From positions 43,224,001-43,288,000 of the forward strand of contig CM044862.1 of assembly GCA_024500155.1 (NCBI GenBank): a DNA stretch of 64,000 nt, given 5' to 3'. Positions within the stretch are counted from its first letter, which is position 1, and each line of letters begins with the position of its first letter. Positions 22,681 through 35,917 of this stretch are shown here, piece by piece. Source of the DNA: Chenopodium formosanum (Eukaryota > Streptophyta > Magnoliopsida > Caryophyllales > Amaranthaceae). Made by a program: the position numbers and the translations under genes. The notes below the pieces were generated by a model. It was not told the origin of the DNA, did not search any database, and saw nothing but the letters and a program-made list of their open reading frames with translations.

Positions 22681-23587
22681 AAGAAACTAAGCACAAAAAC
22701 GTTTAGTGGCTACACAACCGGTCTCAAACAAGACCAGAGGCTAAAATGGCCGGATGGTTGCTCTTTTTATAAAATCGCATGTCCCAGCATGGACAAAGGC
22801 GTCCGGCGACACCCCTCCGGGTGTAATCGTCGCAGAGAACAGACTACCTGTCGGTTCTACATATCCATACAGACGGCAAAAATTGAACGACCGAATTGGT
22901 CAACTCATAGCCGTCTGACCGAAATAACCTAAGAAGAACGAATAAGTCCCTAAATACCGGATGCCCAAAGGCATCAGTCGGTCACCAGCTGAAGTTCTCA
23001 CTTAGGTTATCCATTCCAAAAATTGTACCTCACCCTAATTGGGGCAAGAGTTCAATGGCTATGAAATTTCTATCAGGACGGGCGTAACCCGTCTGGGTAG
23101 TGACCGAAATGCCTGTGGGTGTATGGCTGTGCACTTGGTTTGGGGCAATCACTACTGTGATTGATTGACTTACAAACATATCATGCTCTTTGCAGCATCA
23201 GACGTTTTCAAGTCAATCAACTAGCTCCAACTGAAACCAATCACACAGCCGTCCAGGGGCAAGGACAGCCAGACTATTGACTAGTTAGGCAAAGAATCGC
23301 CGCATGCTTTTAATAAGATAGGCAAAAATTAAAAATTCAAATGCAAAATAATCAAAACCAACTTAGTCGGTGCAATTCATAAAAGTCCATCCAACCAAAC
23401 GGTTGTAATGGATCAAATGTTAACCGGACCTCGTCCGGGAGAGAGAAATTGTTAATTAACACAGCTCCACAGCCGGTAAATACAAGGATACTCGGCACGC
23501 AGGCCGGAAAAATCAAGTTTTGGCATATAGTCGCTCAATAAAAAAGAATTAAAAGAAAGCAAAGATTGGCATACTGCCGCTGAAGAG
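22681..23587. other. Non-coding stretch between pol and antisense gene of TatC
   Basis: No convincing coding frame on either strand. It probably includes the untranslated end of the antisense transcript (minus strand). The GACGG/CCGTC words that are common in TatC are frequent here too. Confidence 0.5.
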
Positions 23588-26392
23588 TCACTTCTGGCCT
23601 GCAGACGGAGCCTCCTGGTCCTCTCCCTTCTCCTCATCGTCTGAGGGAGTTTCCTGCGCTTCATCAGGACCAGGAAGCTCAGGCGCGGACGGCTCATTGT
23701 TGCTGAGCCAGGCTTCAAAGGAGGCAGGCTCTGGCTCGCCTTGCTCTCTCAAGTACACCACGTACTCAGCATAGCTGTGTGCCATTGCCCAGATGCTATA
23801 ATCATCTTCTGGGTACAAGGCAGCCCAAGCAATCTTCATACGGGCGTCGTTGTCAGCATCGCTTTCAGCAACGAGGCGGTTTTGCTCCGCCTCCAGGGTT
23901 GCTGCAAAGTTTTTCTGAGCTTGAGCAGCATCCTTCTCCAGCCTCTCAACCTTGGTTTTAAGTTTACCAAGGTCCGCTTGGGCCTTCTTGAGCGCCTCAT
24001 CAGCCTGCCTGGCGCTCTCGTCTGCCTTCTTTTGGGCCTCCTCCGCCCCCTTCTTGGCCGTCTCAGCATCCGTCACCCGCTTGTCGGCCGCCTTCAGATC
24101 TCGCTCCAGCTGTTGGATTTTAGACGCCGGTGTCATAATTATTGCTTTAGTTTCAAGTTCATTTACGATAGTTGAGTGTAAAGCAATATTATCAGCGTCT
24201 ATGGCAGACTTCTTGGCCCTTTTTACCTCTTCCCGTTTGCGGGAATAAGGACGTTTGAGCCCGTCCACCCACAGCATGGCCTGCAAAAAAGCAGGCGGTA
24301 TAAGAATTACGGACGGAGGAATTACTTGGAAAAAATAACATGGAATTGACAGGTTCCTTACCTCAGCCAGAAGGGATAGAATGCGTTCAAGGTTGAACGT
24401 CTCTATCCCAGGGATATTGTCCTTATCCTTCTTCCGGACGGCGTCCAGCATGGCTTTGGCGTGTTTCTGGACGTCTGGCCAGCGGGGAGATTGTGATTGG
24501 CTGTTATGAGGTGATGAGTGCGAAACTAAGGCGGCACCTATTTGTATCCGGTTGTCTGAGGATGACGTCTGTTGGGAGTGGGATTTCACCCGTAAAGGCC
24601 ACCCCAGCTTAGGCGGGGATTTAAAAGGGTTCTTACCTTCAGAGCCGGCCAAGTGGGGAACGCTTGCAGGCGTGGTGAACCCCACGGCTCCTGAGGGGTT
24701 TGCAAGGTCAAGGCACAGGCTGCCACCTACTTTCTCGAGCCGCCCCGCTATTCGCATCGTCTTTGTCCCGGCTGAGGCGCCAGGAGTTGATGCAGAGGCG
24801 GACTTTTTTAGCTTATTGAGAACGGCTGGGGCCTCCTCCCTAGCCCGTTTGAGAAGAATCTCAAACGATTTCCCAACTTCTCCCCCCTGTGAAAATAAAT
24901 AAGTTAAGGTTAGTATACGGGCAAGACAGTTTATAAAATGAGCTTAAGAAAGGGTCAGGCGCTCAATACCTTGGCTTTGACGTCAGCCGCTGCCTTCTCC
25001 GCAAGCGCCTTGCGGATGGCAGCAGAGGATCGCTTTGGGGTTTTCTCCGTCTGCAACATGTTTAATGCTTCCTCTGCAAAAAGAAGGAAGTTGGTCAATA
25101 TCATAAAACAATTTCGATAGAAAAATACTACAGACGGATATAAACTCAGGCGGATATAAACCCAGGCGCATACGTTTGGAAAACATGTGCTCTAGCCCGC
25201 AGGCGGCTAGGAAACACTCGTCCCTGAACCAGGCGCTTTTGGGGATCCAGTTCTTGGGGACTTTTATTGTTTCCCCGGTTGACAAAGTTGCGTCTGTGAG
25301 GCCAAAAAAGTCTGCCTCAATAATCTTGTCAAAGTCCTCCTCTGGGATCCGGGGAAGAACGCACTTCCTGCCTAACAAGTCAGGCTTCTTATTGTACAGA
25401 CGAAATTCATAATTCTCCCGTCTGGTTGGGGCTGACATCAGGTAGAACCTGTGTTTCCAGCCATCGAACTTGGAGACCTTGTCCAAGGTCATCATATATT
25501 GCGGCTGCGTGGTTACAGTGTACCACGCCCTCCAGCCGCCTGGACTCCTGCTGAGGTAGTGCATGCTTGCAAAAGCCTCCCAGCCGGGGTTAAGCCCCTG
25601 GAACTCGCAGGCGGCAACATACCCCAGAATGTTGGTCCAAGAGTTGGGGGTAAGTTGCCAGATCCCAAGGCCGTAGCCTCTCAAAATTGCCTTCACCGCC
25701 TGGTGAAGGGGGAAGCGAAGGCCGGCTTTGAACGCCGCCTCATAACAGCCAAAATAGTTGTTGGCGTTCTGTTGATCGTAACCCCAGGCGATAGTGCCCA
25801 GCTCAGGTGGCACCCGGATCTTATACCCGTCTCCTAGCGGGTTCATTTTCCTAAAATTCTCTAAGTTCTCCTCCATTTGGATCCGGTCCTTAGAGGAGAC
25901 GTGGATGCTGAAGGGATCGTCCTTCTCACTCCACTTTTTCCTTTCTTCCTCCTCGCTATCCGGAAGAGGGGGCAAGTCATCGCTGCTCTCGGAGGTAGAG
26001 GCGGAGCTGTCACTCTCCGTCTCCCCCTCACTTTGGTCCATGGGGGCAGAGGCGGCATCGTCGCCGCCTTGGTCACACTCCTCTAGGAAAGAGTCAGCGG
26101 GGGTTGAAGGGGCGCGCGGAGGGGATCTCTCCAGAGTCGTCTGACCTCCCTGATCAGACGTGTCTCCCTCAGGCGTTTGGCCGCCTGAGCCTTCGCCTCT
26201 GTAATTTGGATCATTGGCCGTCTGCATTGTCCGAGCCATGGTGTCCTGCACAGACACATAACTAGTCGGAATCCATGGCAAAGGGTGGTCCCAACACCCC
26301 GAGCCGGCACTCCCAGTCCTAGACTCAGCCGTCCCTGGTGACCGGCTGGACTCTAACCTAGGCTGTGCCGTGTGTGTTGGTGATGCATCCAT
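23588..26392 (-). CDS. Antisense four-exon gene in TatC: Transposase_28-like domain and coiled coil
   Basis: Exons on the minus strand are 26392-25174, 25073-24970, 24886-24362 and 24280-23588. All introns (100, 83 and 81 bp) have GT and AG borders, and the joined length of 2541 bp gives 846 codons plus a stop with no internal break. The first 140 residues are acidic and Ser/Pro-rich. Residues about 190-340 (AGLRFPLHQAVKAILRGYGL, then W-x-x-ILGYVAACE) resemble the PF04195 'putative gypsy type transposon' domain. Residues about 610-720 form a heptad coiled coil rich in Ala, Lys and Glu; the C-terminus is acidic. Function is unknown despite the family name. An antisense gene between pol and 3' LTR is known for Tat elements. 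Unlike gag-pol here, it has no stop, which suggests later capture or selection. Confidence 0.82.
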
Positions 26393-26616
26393 TTATTGCA
26401 AGAAATATGTACAGGCGGTGGAAAAAGAAAAGAGCTGAGAGAGTCAGAGACGGTACCTTTGTATGTGGTATCTGAATGAGGGCGGGTCCGGCTGGGTTGC
26501 GGAAGAACAACAGTTTCTTGCTTGCGCCTGACTCAAACGGATGACTTCTGCTCTCTCAAAGTTTTTCTCTCTAGAAAATTTTTGTAAAACGTACAAAATT
26601 ATGAGGGTAAAACGGC

Positions 26617-26625
26617 TATATATAT
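26617..26625 (-). promoter_or_regulatory. TATA box for the TatC antisense gene
   Basis: TATATATAG on the minus strand lies about 225 bp upstream of the ATG at 26392. Four CACGTG boxes (26729-26734, and those of the 3' LTR at 26788, 26811 and 26858) lie 100-250 bp further upstream and could serve both directions. Confidence 0.6.
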
Positions 26626-26702
26626 GGGGTAAATACGGGGGCATTTCCGTAATTTACCTGGAAGGTGAACGGTTACTCTGTAACTGTAAAATTACCGCCA
26701 AC

Positions 26703-26764
26703 CGGAGAGTGGCATGTGTCACAGATGCCACGTGGCATGCCACGTCACATCTGTGAGGGGCAAA
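26703..26764. promoter_or_regulatory. G-box-containing palindromic region next to the TatC 3' LTR, with polypurine tract
   Basis: Overlapping inverted repeats (CACAGATG ... CATCTGTG) surround GCCACGTGGC at 26727-26736. The purine-rich GAGGGGCAAA at 26755-26764 touches the LTR and is the likely polypurine tract for plus-strand DNA priming. Confidence 0.55.
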
Positions 26765-27255
26765 TGATTAGGGTATTTTTACCCTACCACGTGGCCCAAT
26801 CAAAGGGTGACACGTGTCAGCCTCAGATTGGTCCAAAATGGACCAATCCCTGTTTAACACGTGTCATTCCAGAGATAAAAGGGAAAAGGCGGCCTTCAGG
26901 CCCAAATCCCGAGAAAGCCGGAATACGGCGCAGCCCCCCAATGATTAGGGTTCAGTGACCTAATCAGGGGCAATTCCCAATGACCCTATAAATAGGGAGA
27001 TGTCCCTCATTTTGAGGACACGTTTTTACCATTTATTACAATTGCATTCTCTTACATCAAAGAAACACCTGAGCTTGGAATCCGAGCAGATACCCACCTA
27101 AATTTCCGTTCTCTTTATCCCGTTTCAAGTTACTAACTTGTGCGTCGGAGGCGGAGCACCACCCAACAGGTGTCTCCGTTGGTTTTGCAGGTTCAACTCT
27201 TCCCGGATCAGTCTTCGTGTTGTAACTCTCCCGAGGGACAAAAACACCCAAAACA
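26765..27255 (+). repeat. 3' LTR of TatC
   Basis: Starts TGATTAGGG and ends AAAACA; same length as the 5' LTR, with few differences. TATA box at 26987-26994. Confidence 0.93.
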
Positions 27256-27260
27256 CTATT
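27256..27260. repeat. Target site duplication of TatC (right copy, CTATT)
   Basis: Pairs with 15861-15865. Its last three bases are also the first three of the Cop1 duplication. Confidence 0.9.
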
Positions 27261-27262
27261 CT
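27258..27262. repeat. Target site duplication of Cop1 (left copy, ATTCT)
   Basis: Pairs with 37197-37201 and shows that Cop1 inserted two bases beyond the end of TatC's own duplication. Confidence 0.9.
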
Positions 27263-28527
27263 TGAAAGGAATGGTGTCCTTCGAACAAGTGTATTATTCT
27301 GATAGCGGGTTCAGAATTATTAGAAAGCAAATATATTCAGTAAGGTCACGTGATCGGAATACCTGGGTGGAGGCCGCTTTCGATCAGTAATATTAATATA
27401 ATTAATATTACAGCTTAATCTTGACTGAACCCTTCAGGTCACACCCTAGTAAAATATACGAACCAACTCGACGAATTTATTCGGAAAAAATTAATTCGTC
27501 GCCCGAGTGTTAAATATTTAGACGTCGGTAATTCAAGCTTAGAGCGTTGAAACCGATCGTCGGAAGTCGAGTCAAAATAATAAAAGATGAGACGCGCAAA
27601 AATAATAATAAATCACTCATATTCCCAAAATACCCCTAGCATCGGAGTGCCCCAAGCATCCGACGATGCTAGGGGCAAAAATGTCCTAGCAAAGGTGGCT
27701 AGCAAGCACCAAGCCGAGCCTAGCATGGCTGGCTGGTGCGTGCTAGCAGCCACGGCCAGTAGCAGCTAGCAGCCTCAGCACGTGGTGCGTGGTGCGTGCA
27801 GCAGCTAGCTGCCGCAGCAGCCGCACCGCGCTACAGCAGAAGTTGGGTGCGTGCTGGGCTAGGGTCGGGCTCGGGCTTTGCTCGTGGCTTGGCTCGGGCC
27901 ATAGGGCCGTGGATTAAGGGGAAGCATGGAATATGGGAGCAAGTGGGAAAGGACATGTGGCACAAGGAGAGTATTGAGTGGGGAGCAAGTATGGTCCCCT
28001 ACTCTTCAAGTGGTCCTCACCAACCCATCTCACATGGTAATGCCACTTGTAGATTTATTATTAGTTTGCAATTTTATTTAATTTGTCTTTAAATTAATTT
28101 GTGGAATTTCATGATCCCACATTGATGGGATAGAAATTCCCACTCATACTTTCCTCTATAAATACCAACCTTGGGATTTGGAGTAAAGTGCTTGAGTGGG
28201 AGTTAAAAAGAGCATTCCTTAATTTTTGGGAAAACTCTTAAACTCATATAACACTCGGGTTTTGGTCGGACCTTGCTAACCCCAAGGTAGCGGACCTTAA
28301 AGTTGTGTTGTCCTTTTTGTGGGTGGATATCGTCGGAGGCGCGGCGCTTGACGTGCTCGTAGCTTTCAAGTAAGAGCCCTGGTTTTTGGGCGAAACTCGC
28401 TTCGAGGGTAAGATTCGTTATCTTTTCTTTGTGATTATTTATTTATGCTTTATGATTTTAATTATTGCGAGTGGTTCCTCGGGTCGGGGTTGTTTCCGCG
28501 GTGAGTCGGACTCACCAAACCCCAACA
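27263..28527 (+). repeat. 5' LTR of Cop1
   Basis: Starts TGAAAGGAATGG and ends CCCCAACA. The TATA box TATAAATA is at 28157-28164. A GC-rich tract of CAGCAGC/GCTAGC words (27640-27900) contrasts with AT-rich flanks. It differs from the 3' LTR by many substitutions and several indels (for example around 27765-27800), so Cop1 is not very recent. Confidence 0.93.
28157..28164 (+). promoter_or_regulatory. TATA box of the Cop1 5' LTR
   Basis: TATAAATA; the same box is at 36826-36833 in the 3' LTR. Confidence 0.75.
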
Positions 28528-28529
28528 GC

Positions 28530-28540
28530 GGTATCGGAGC
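28530..28540 (+). promoter_or_regulatory. Primer-binding site of Cop1
   Basis: GGTATCGGAGC starts two bases after the LTR. It matches the usual copia site for initiator tRNA-Met (TGGTATCAGAGC) with small differences. Confidence 0.75.
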
Positions 28541-31147
<2,607 letters not shown>

Positions 31148-32017
31148 ATGTCTTCAACTAATGACAACAACCTTATGTACCCGGAACTTCCCGAAAAGTT
31201 ACCATTTTTGCTCAATTTGGTGAACTTCAAGGAATGGGAAGATGAACTCCAAAAGACACTCAGAAATTGCTACCTAGAGCATATCTTGGACACTCCGATC
31301 CCGAGTTTCTACTCGAAAGGGATCATGAGTGATGAAGCTCATGAAGAATGGAGTATAGATTGCAAGAGAGTTTCCAAACTCATGGCAAACTCCATCCCGG
31401 ATCAATGGAGAGGGGTTTTCTCCGGCTATTTTCCGGACATGATGCTCAAAGCTCTTGAGGATGTAGTCAATATGAGGGTCACCAAGAGTGCTAGGGGCAA
31501 TTATGATGGTCATGTGGAGGATGTGACTAGGTCACTCTCCAAAATGAGGATCAAGCCACCTCAAGAAGGTTGTCTCTCGAAAGAAAGACAAGAGGCATGG
31601 GGAAAAGTCTACAATGCGAGACTTAGGCCTGGAATGCCACTTCAAGCTCATGTAATTAACATGACAAAGTTATTCAACCATCTGGAGCTAACTGGCAAAC
31701 CAGTGGAAGACGAGCAAGCGGCTCACATGCTTCTTAGCTCTCTTAACTCGGAGTATGTGGGGCTTAAGATGCGTCTCACCGCCAATAGGGATACACTGTC
31801 CTTAAGGGAAGTCATTCAAGAGCTCCAAAAGACCTATTCTTGCAAGAAGGCTAACTTTGCCCTTAGATCAAGGAAGAAGGAGTTCAAAGACAAGAGGAAG
31901 ATGCGCTGCTTCTATTGTGGTAATCCCGGACACTACAAAAGAGAATGCGGCATGTATCTGGATGATGAGGCGAAAGGAAAAGTAACCTCAACCTCAGGTA
32001 TCATCTTATACACTTGA
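31148..32017 (+). CDS. gag: Cop1 Gag
   Basis: A 289-codon open frame from ATG (MSSTNDNNLMYPELPEKLPF) to TGA. It has a copia-type gag core (residues about 20-240) and one CCHC knuckle, CFYCGNPGHYKREC, near residues 254-267. Gag forms the virus-like particle and binds element RNA in the cytoplasm. In an intact copia element the frame would run on into protease; here it ends soon after the knuckle, at the start of a degraded stretch. Confidence 0.9.
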   Translation: MSSTNDNNLMYPELPEKLPFLLNLVNFKEWEDELQKTLRNCYLEHILDTPIPSFYSKGIMSDEAHEEWSIDCKRVSKLMANSIPDQWRGVFSGYFPDMMLKALEDVVNMRVTKSARGNYDGHVEDVTRSLSKMRIKPPQEGCLSKERQEAWGKVYNARLRPGMPLQAHVINMTKLFNHLELTGKPVEDEQAAHMLLSSLNSEYVGLKMRLTANRDTLSLREVIQELQKTYSCKKANFALRSRKKEFKDKRKMRCFYCGNPGHYKRECGMYLDDEAKGKVTSTSGIILYT

Positions 32018-32377
32018 ATATAAGCTATTTTAAAAGGTATTAGATACCGGAAAATTGACTCACAACACACTCCTTTTTCAGGAACCAAGTGAGCGGTGCT
32101 TTTTTCAAGAGGAATCGAGTTCACAAGTAGGATGGAAGTGATCTATCCAAGAGAAACTTGTAATCTCATGTTTTGTCTAAAGAAGTAGAACTTATTTAGT
32201 TTTATCTACCATACTTTTGATGTATTTCCGACGTTGGACGTCATTTTCATCAAATCAAGACCTTTTGTTTTGATGTCTTGAACATATTTATGGAATGACT
32301 CTTTCACGTGTTTTTAGACAAATGTTTGATACCAATATAAAGAAAGCTAAGACTACACAGTCTAGTCAAACTTACTT
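32018..32377 (+). pseudogene. Cop1 protease remnant
   Basis: This stretch lies where copia protease and the start of integrase should be. A trace of a catalytic motif (VLDTG-like, about 32037-32060) remains, but stops in all frames and the short length show that most of the protease has been lost. Confidence 0.55.
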
Positions 32378-35053
32378 GTGGCATTGTCACCTTTGGCCAC
32401 ATTAAACATCAAACGCATCAAGAAACTTCTACAAGAAGGTATTCTTGACTCATTTGATTTAGAATCCTTTGAGAATTGCGAAGGATGTTTATTAGGCAAG
32501 ATGATAAAGCAACCATTCTCCAAGTTAGGAGAAAGGGTCGGTGACTTGTTGGGACTAATACACACCGATGTATGTGGACCAATGAGTACACCCGCAAGGA
32601 GTGGTTATCGGTATTTCATAACCTTCACGGATGACTTTAGTAGATATGGTTATGTCTATCTAATGTCGCACAAATCTGAATCGTTTGATAAATTCAAAAA
32701 ATTTCAGAAAGAAGTTGAAAACCAAATCAGCAAGAAAATCAAAGCGCTTCGATCGGATCGAGGTGGCGAATATTTGAGCCAAGAGTTTGATGACCATCTG
32801 AAAGAACATGGAATACTTTCAGAGTTGACACCTCCGGGAACTCCTCAATTGAATGGAGTATCTGAAAGGAGGAATCGAACCCTGTTAGACATGGTCCGAT
32901 CTACTATGGGTCTTAGTGAACTTCCAATCTCTTTCTGGGGACATGCACTTTTAACTGCGGCACTCACACTAAATCGTGCTCCGTCAAAAGTAGTGGAAAA
33001 GACTCCATATGAATTATGGACAAGCAAACCGCTAAGGTTGTCTTTTCTCAAGATTTGGGGATGCGAAGCATATGTCGAGAAACTCATTTCTGACAAACAT
33101 CATCCGAAATCTGACAAGTTTTACTTTGTGGGTTATCCAAAAGAAACCAAAGGGTATTACTTCTACAACAAATCCGAGAACAAAGTGTTTGTTGCTCGTG
33201 ATGGTGTCTTCTTGGAGAAGGAGCATCTCTCCAAAATGACAAGTGGGAGGAAAATCGAACTCGACGAAGTTCGAGAGGATGAGCAACAAGGACAAGTTGA
33301 CAATCAAAGTGCTTACCATGCAGCTGTTGACATTGGTCAAAGTCAAAATATGCAAAGTCAACCCGACAATGCAAATGCTCAGTCCATTACCCTACGTAGG
33401 TCGACTCGGCCAAGATCTCAACCTGACAGATATCTCGGTGTTGTATTAACTGAAGATCAGGACATCCTAGTAGTGGATGGAGATGAGCCGACAACCTACA
33501 AGCAAGCTATGACGAGCCCCGACTCTGCAAAATGGCAAGAGGCCATGGAATCCGAAATGGACTCCATGTTTGAAAATCAAGTATGGGACTTGGTTGATTT
33601 ACCCGCAGGTTACACACCTATCGGATGTAAATGGATTTTCAAGATGAAAACCGACAAAGATGGAAATGTATTTATTTACAAAGCAAGGCTGGTAGCAAAA
33701 GGCTACAGGCAAATTCACGGCGTTGATTATGATGAAACCTTTTCTCCAGTTGCTATGCTTAAGTCCGTTCCAATTCTTCTAGCGATTGCTGCATATTACA
33801 ATTATGAAATATGGCAGATGGACGTCAAAACCGCCTTCCTCAATGGGATTTTAGAAGAAACTGTGTATATGACACAGCCTGAAGGTTTTGTCGACCAGAA
33901 TAATCTTAAGAAGGTATGCAAGCTTAAGAAGTCCATTTATTGATTAAAGCAAGCAAGTAGAAGTTGGAATCTACGATTTGATGAAGCCATCAGTAAGTTT
34001 GGTTTTATCAAGAATCCAGATGAGTCTTGTGTCTACAAGAAGGTCAGTGGGAGTGACATCGCCTTCCTAGTCTTATATGTCGATGACATTTTGCTCATTG
34101 GAAATAGCATTCCATTGCTAGAGTCTGTAAAGGCTTGGCTCGGGAAATGTTTTTCAATGAAAGACTTGGGAGAGGCTCAGTACATATTAGGCATCAAGAT
34201 CTATAGGGATAGATCAAAAAGGATGATAGGAATGAGTCAGAGTACTTACATCGATAAGGTACTGGCTCGATTCCAAATGGAAGGAGCCAAGAGAGGGAAC
34301 CTACCCATGTCACATGGCATAACCTTAAGCAAGAAGCAGTGTCCAAAGACACCTGATGAGCGAGAAAGGATGAGTCGAATTCCGTATGCTTCGCTTATTG
34401 GATCAATCATGTATGCCATGATATGTACTAGGCCGGATGTATCGTATGCCTTAAGTGCTATGAGCCGATACCAATCAGACCCAGGAGAGGCGCATTGGAC
34501 TGCGGCCAAGAATATTCTAAAGTACCTGAAAAGGAACAAGGATAGATTCCTGGTCTATGGTGGTAAAGATGAATTGGTTGTTGAGGGATATACCGACGCA
34601 AGATTCCAGACAGACAGAGACGACTTCAAGTCACAATCGGGATACATATTCTGTCTCAATAGTGGAGCGTTTAGTTGGAAGAGTGCAAAGGAAAGCACAA
34701 CCGCTTATTCTACAACTGAAGCCGAGTACTTGGCAGCATCTGAGGAAGCCAAGGAGGCAGTTTGGATTCGCAAGTGCATTGATGAATGGAGCATCAAGGG
34801 TCCAATAGACCTCTATTGTGACAACAATGGAGCTACTGCTCAGGCTAGAGAGCCACGAGAACATCAGAAGGTCAAACATGTCCAGAGGCGATTTCATATG
34901 ATTCGAGAATGGAAGTTATAAGGTGAAATCAGAATTTGCAAAGTTGGAACGGATGACAATGTAGCCGATCCACTTACTAAAACTTTGTCTCAAGTGAAGC
35001 ACAACAAACACATTGAGGCAATGGGAATCAAGCATGTCGTGAACTGGCTTTGA
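32378..35053 (+). pseudogene. pol: Cop1 pol: integrase, reverse transcriptase, RNase H
   Basis: One frame, broken by TGA at 33941 and TAA at 34919, ends at TGA 35051. Integrase: CEGCLLGK (about 32485), D in HTDVCGP (about 32560), D in LRSDRGGEY (about 32753) and E in NGVSERRNR (about 32860). RT: WIFKMKTDKDG (about 33635), MDVKTAFLNG (about 33820) and catalytic YVDD at 34076-34087. RNase H: YTDARFQ (about 34590), TEAEYLA (about 34718) and CDNNGA (about 34818). The 33941 TGA stands where copia elements have Gly in the IYGLKQA motif. The first His motif of integrase lies in a shifted frame just upstream (about 32370). Confidence 0.92.
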
Positions 35054-35899
35054 ATTCCATTTTATAGTGTTTGAATCAAATTTTGAACAATGTTGGTGTA
35101 AAGCACCATGATAAACCATTCAGTTATGGAGTAATTAAAATTTTCATGCTATTTAAATCACTCCGTCTCTATTTAATTGTGGTTTAGAATTAAATAATGA
35201 GTTCATTCGATTTTAATAAATATTCAAAATAGGGTATCAAGTCAATGGCTTAGATAAAGAAACACCTATTAAGTGAACATTGAATATTTTAATTGAAAAT
35301 TATCCCTAATCAAGGTCATATTTTATGGACGATTGATGACCATCAGAGATTAGTGTGTAGTATGATTTGTAGCACCGTTTCTTGTGCTATGAGGATATAA
35401 ATCATTTGCACAGGTATTGGTTAAGAACCATACTGAATCGATCTATGAGGATACTTTAAGAGATTTAAAAATCGTCATAAGTATTTTCTCATTATTACTA
35501 TCGGAACTCTTTTCCTTTGACCATGAGTAGTGGGAGATCTCTTATTTGAGTACTGGTCCGCTTTGGTATCCGCCAAACGTCTGCCGTAACTGGGGATTAT
35601 AAAGACAAATATAAGGCGGGTGAGTCCTCTTAGTAAGAGAAGCTACATTACAAAACTGGAAATGTCCCCCTACTAACAATAGGGAACATGTCTTGTTGTT
35701 TACAAGGCCTCTCGAAGAGCGAGACTGTGAAAAATGCATGGCCGTGCTCAGATGGATTTTAGAAATCATCTGCTTATTGACAGTCAAACTCGGATTTTGC
35801 GAAACACTTCTGAACGTAACAGAGATGACTAGTAATCTTACTATGTAGTTCATAAAGAGACATAGGATAAGGGCTATACACTAAATGCACACTTGTCCG
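35054..35899 (+). other. Cop1 3' untranslated region
   Basis: No coding frame of note on either strand between the pol end and the polypurine tract. Confidence 0.7.
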
Positions 35900-35917
35900 G
35901 AAGGACAAGTGGGAGAT
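35900..35917 (+). promoter_or_regulatory. Polypurine tract of Cop1
   Basis: GGAAGGACAAGTGGGAGAT-type tract directly before the 3' LTR; the ACAAGTGGGAGA core is usual in plant copia elements. Confidence 0.8.

Larger units (their letters stand above)
15866..27255 (+). mobile_element. TatC: complete Ty3/gypsy Tat-lineage retrotransposon with antisense gene
   Basis: LTRs of 491 bp each (15866-16356 and 26765-27255), flanked by CTATT duplications, enclose a primer-binding site, one gag-pol frame with dual RNase H and integrase, a tandem-repeat zone and a four-exon antisense gene. It belongs to a different family from TatA/TatB: its LTR is shorter, its primer-binding site differs and base composition is more GC-rich. 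Six stops and one frameshift break gag-pol, so it needs help in trans or is dead. Confidence 0.93.

Noticed and set aside
23741..24248. Plus-strand open frames over 23741-24248
   Set aside because: They are shadows of the minus-strand coiled-coil exon; Leu/Ser-rich products are typical of reading Glu/Lys/Ala codons backward.
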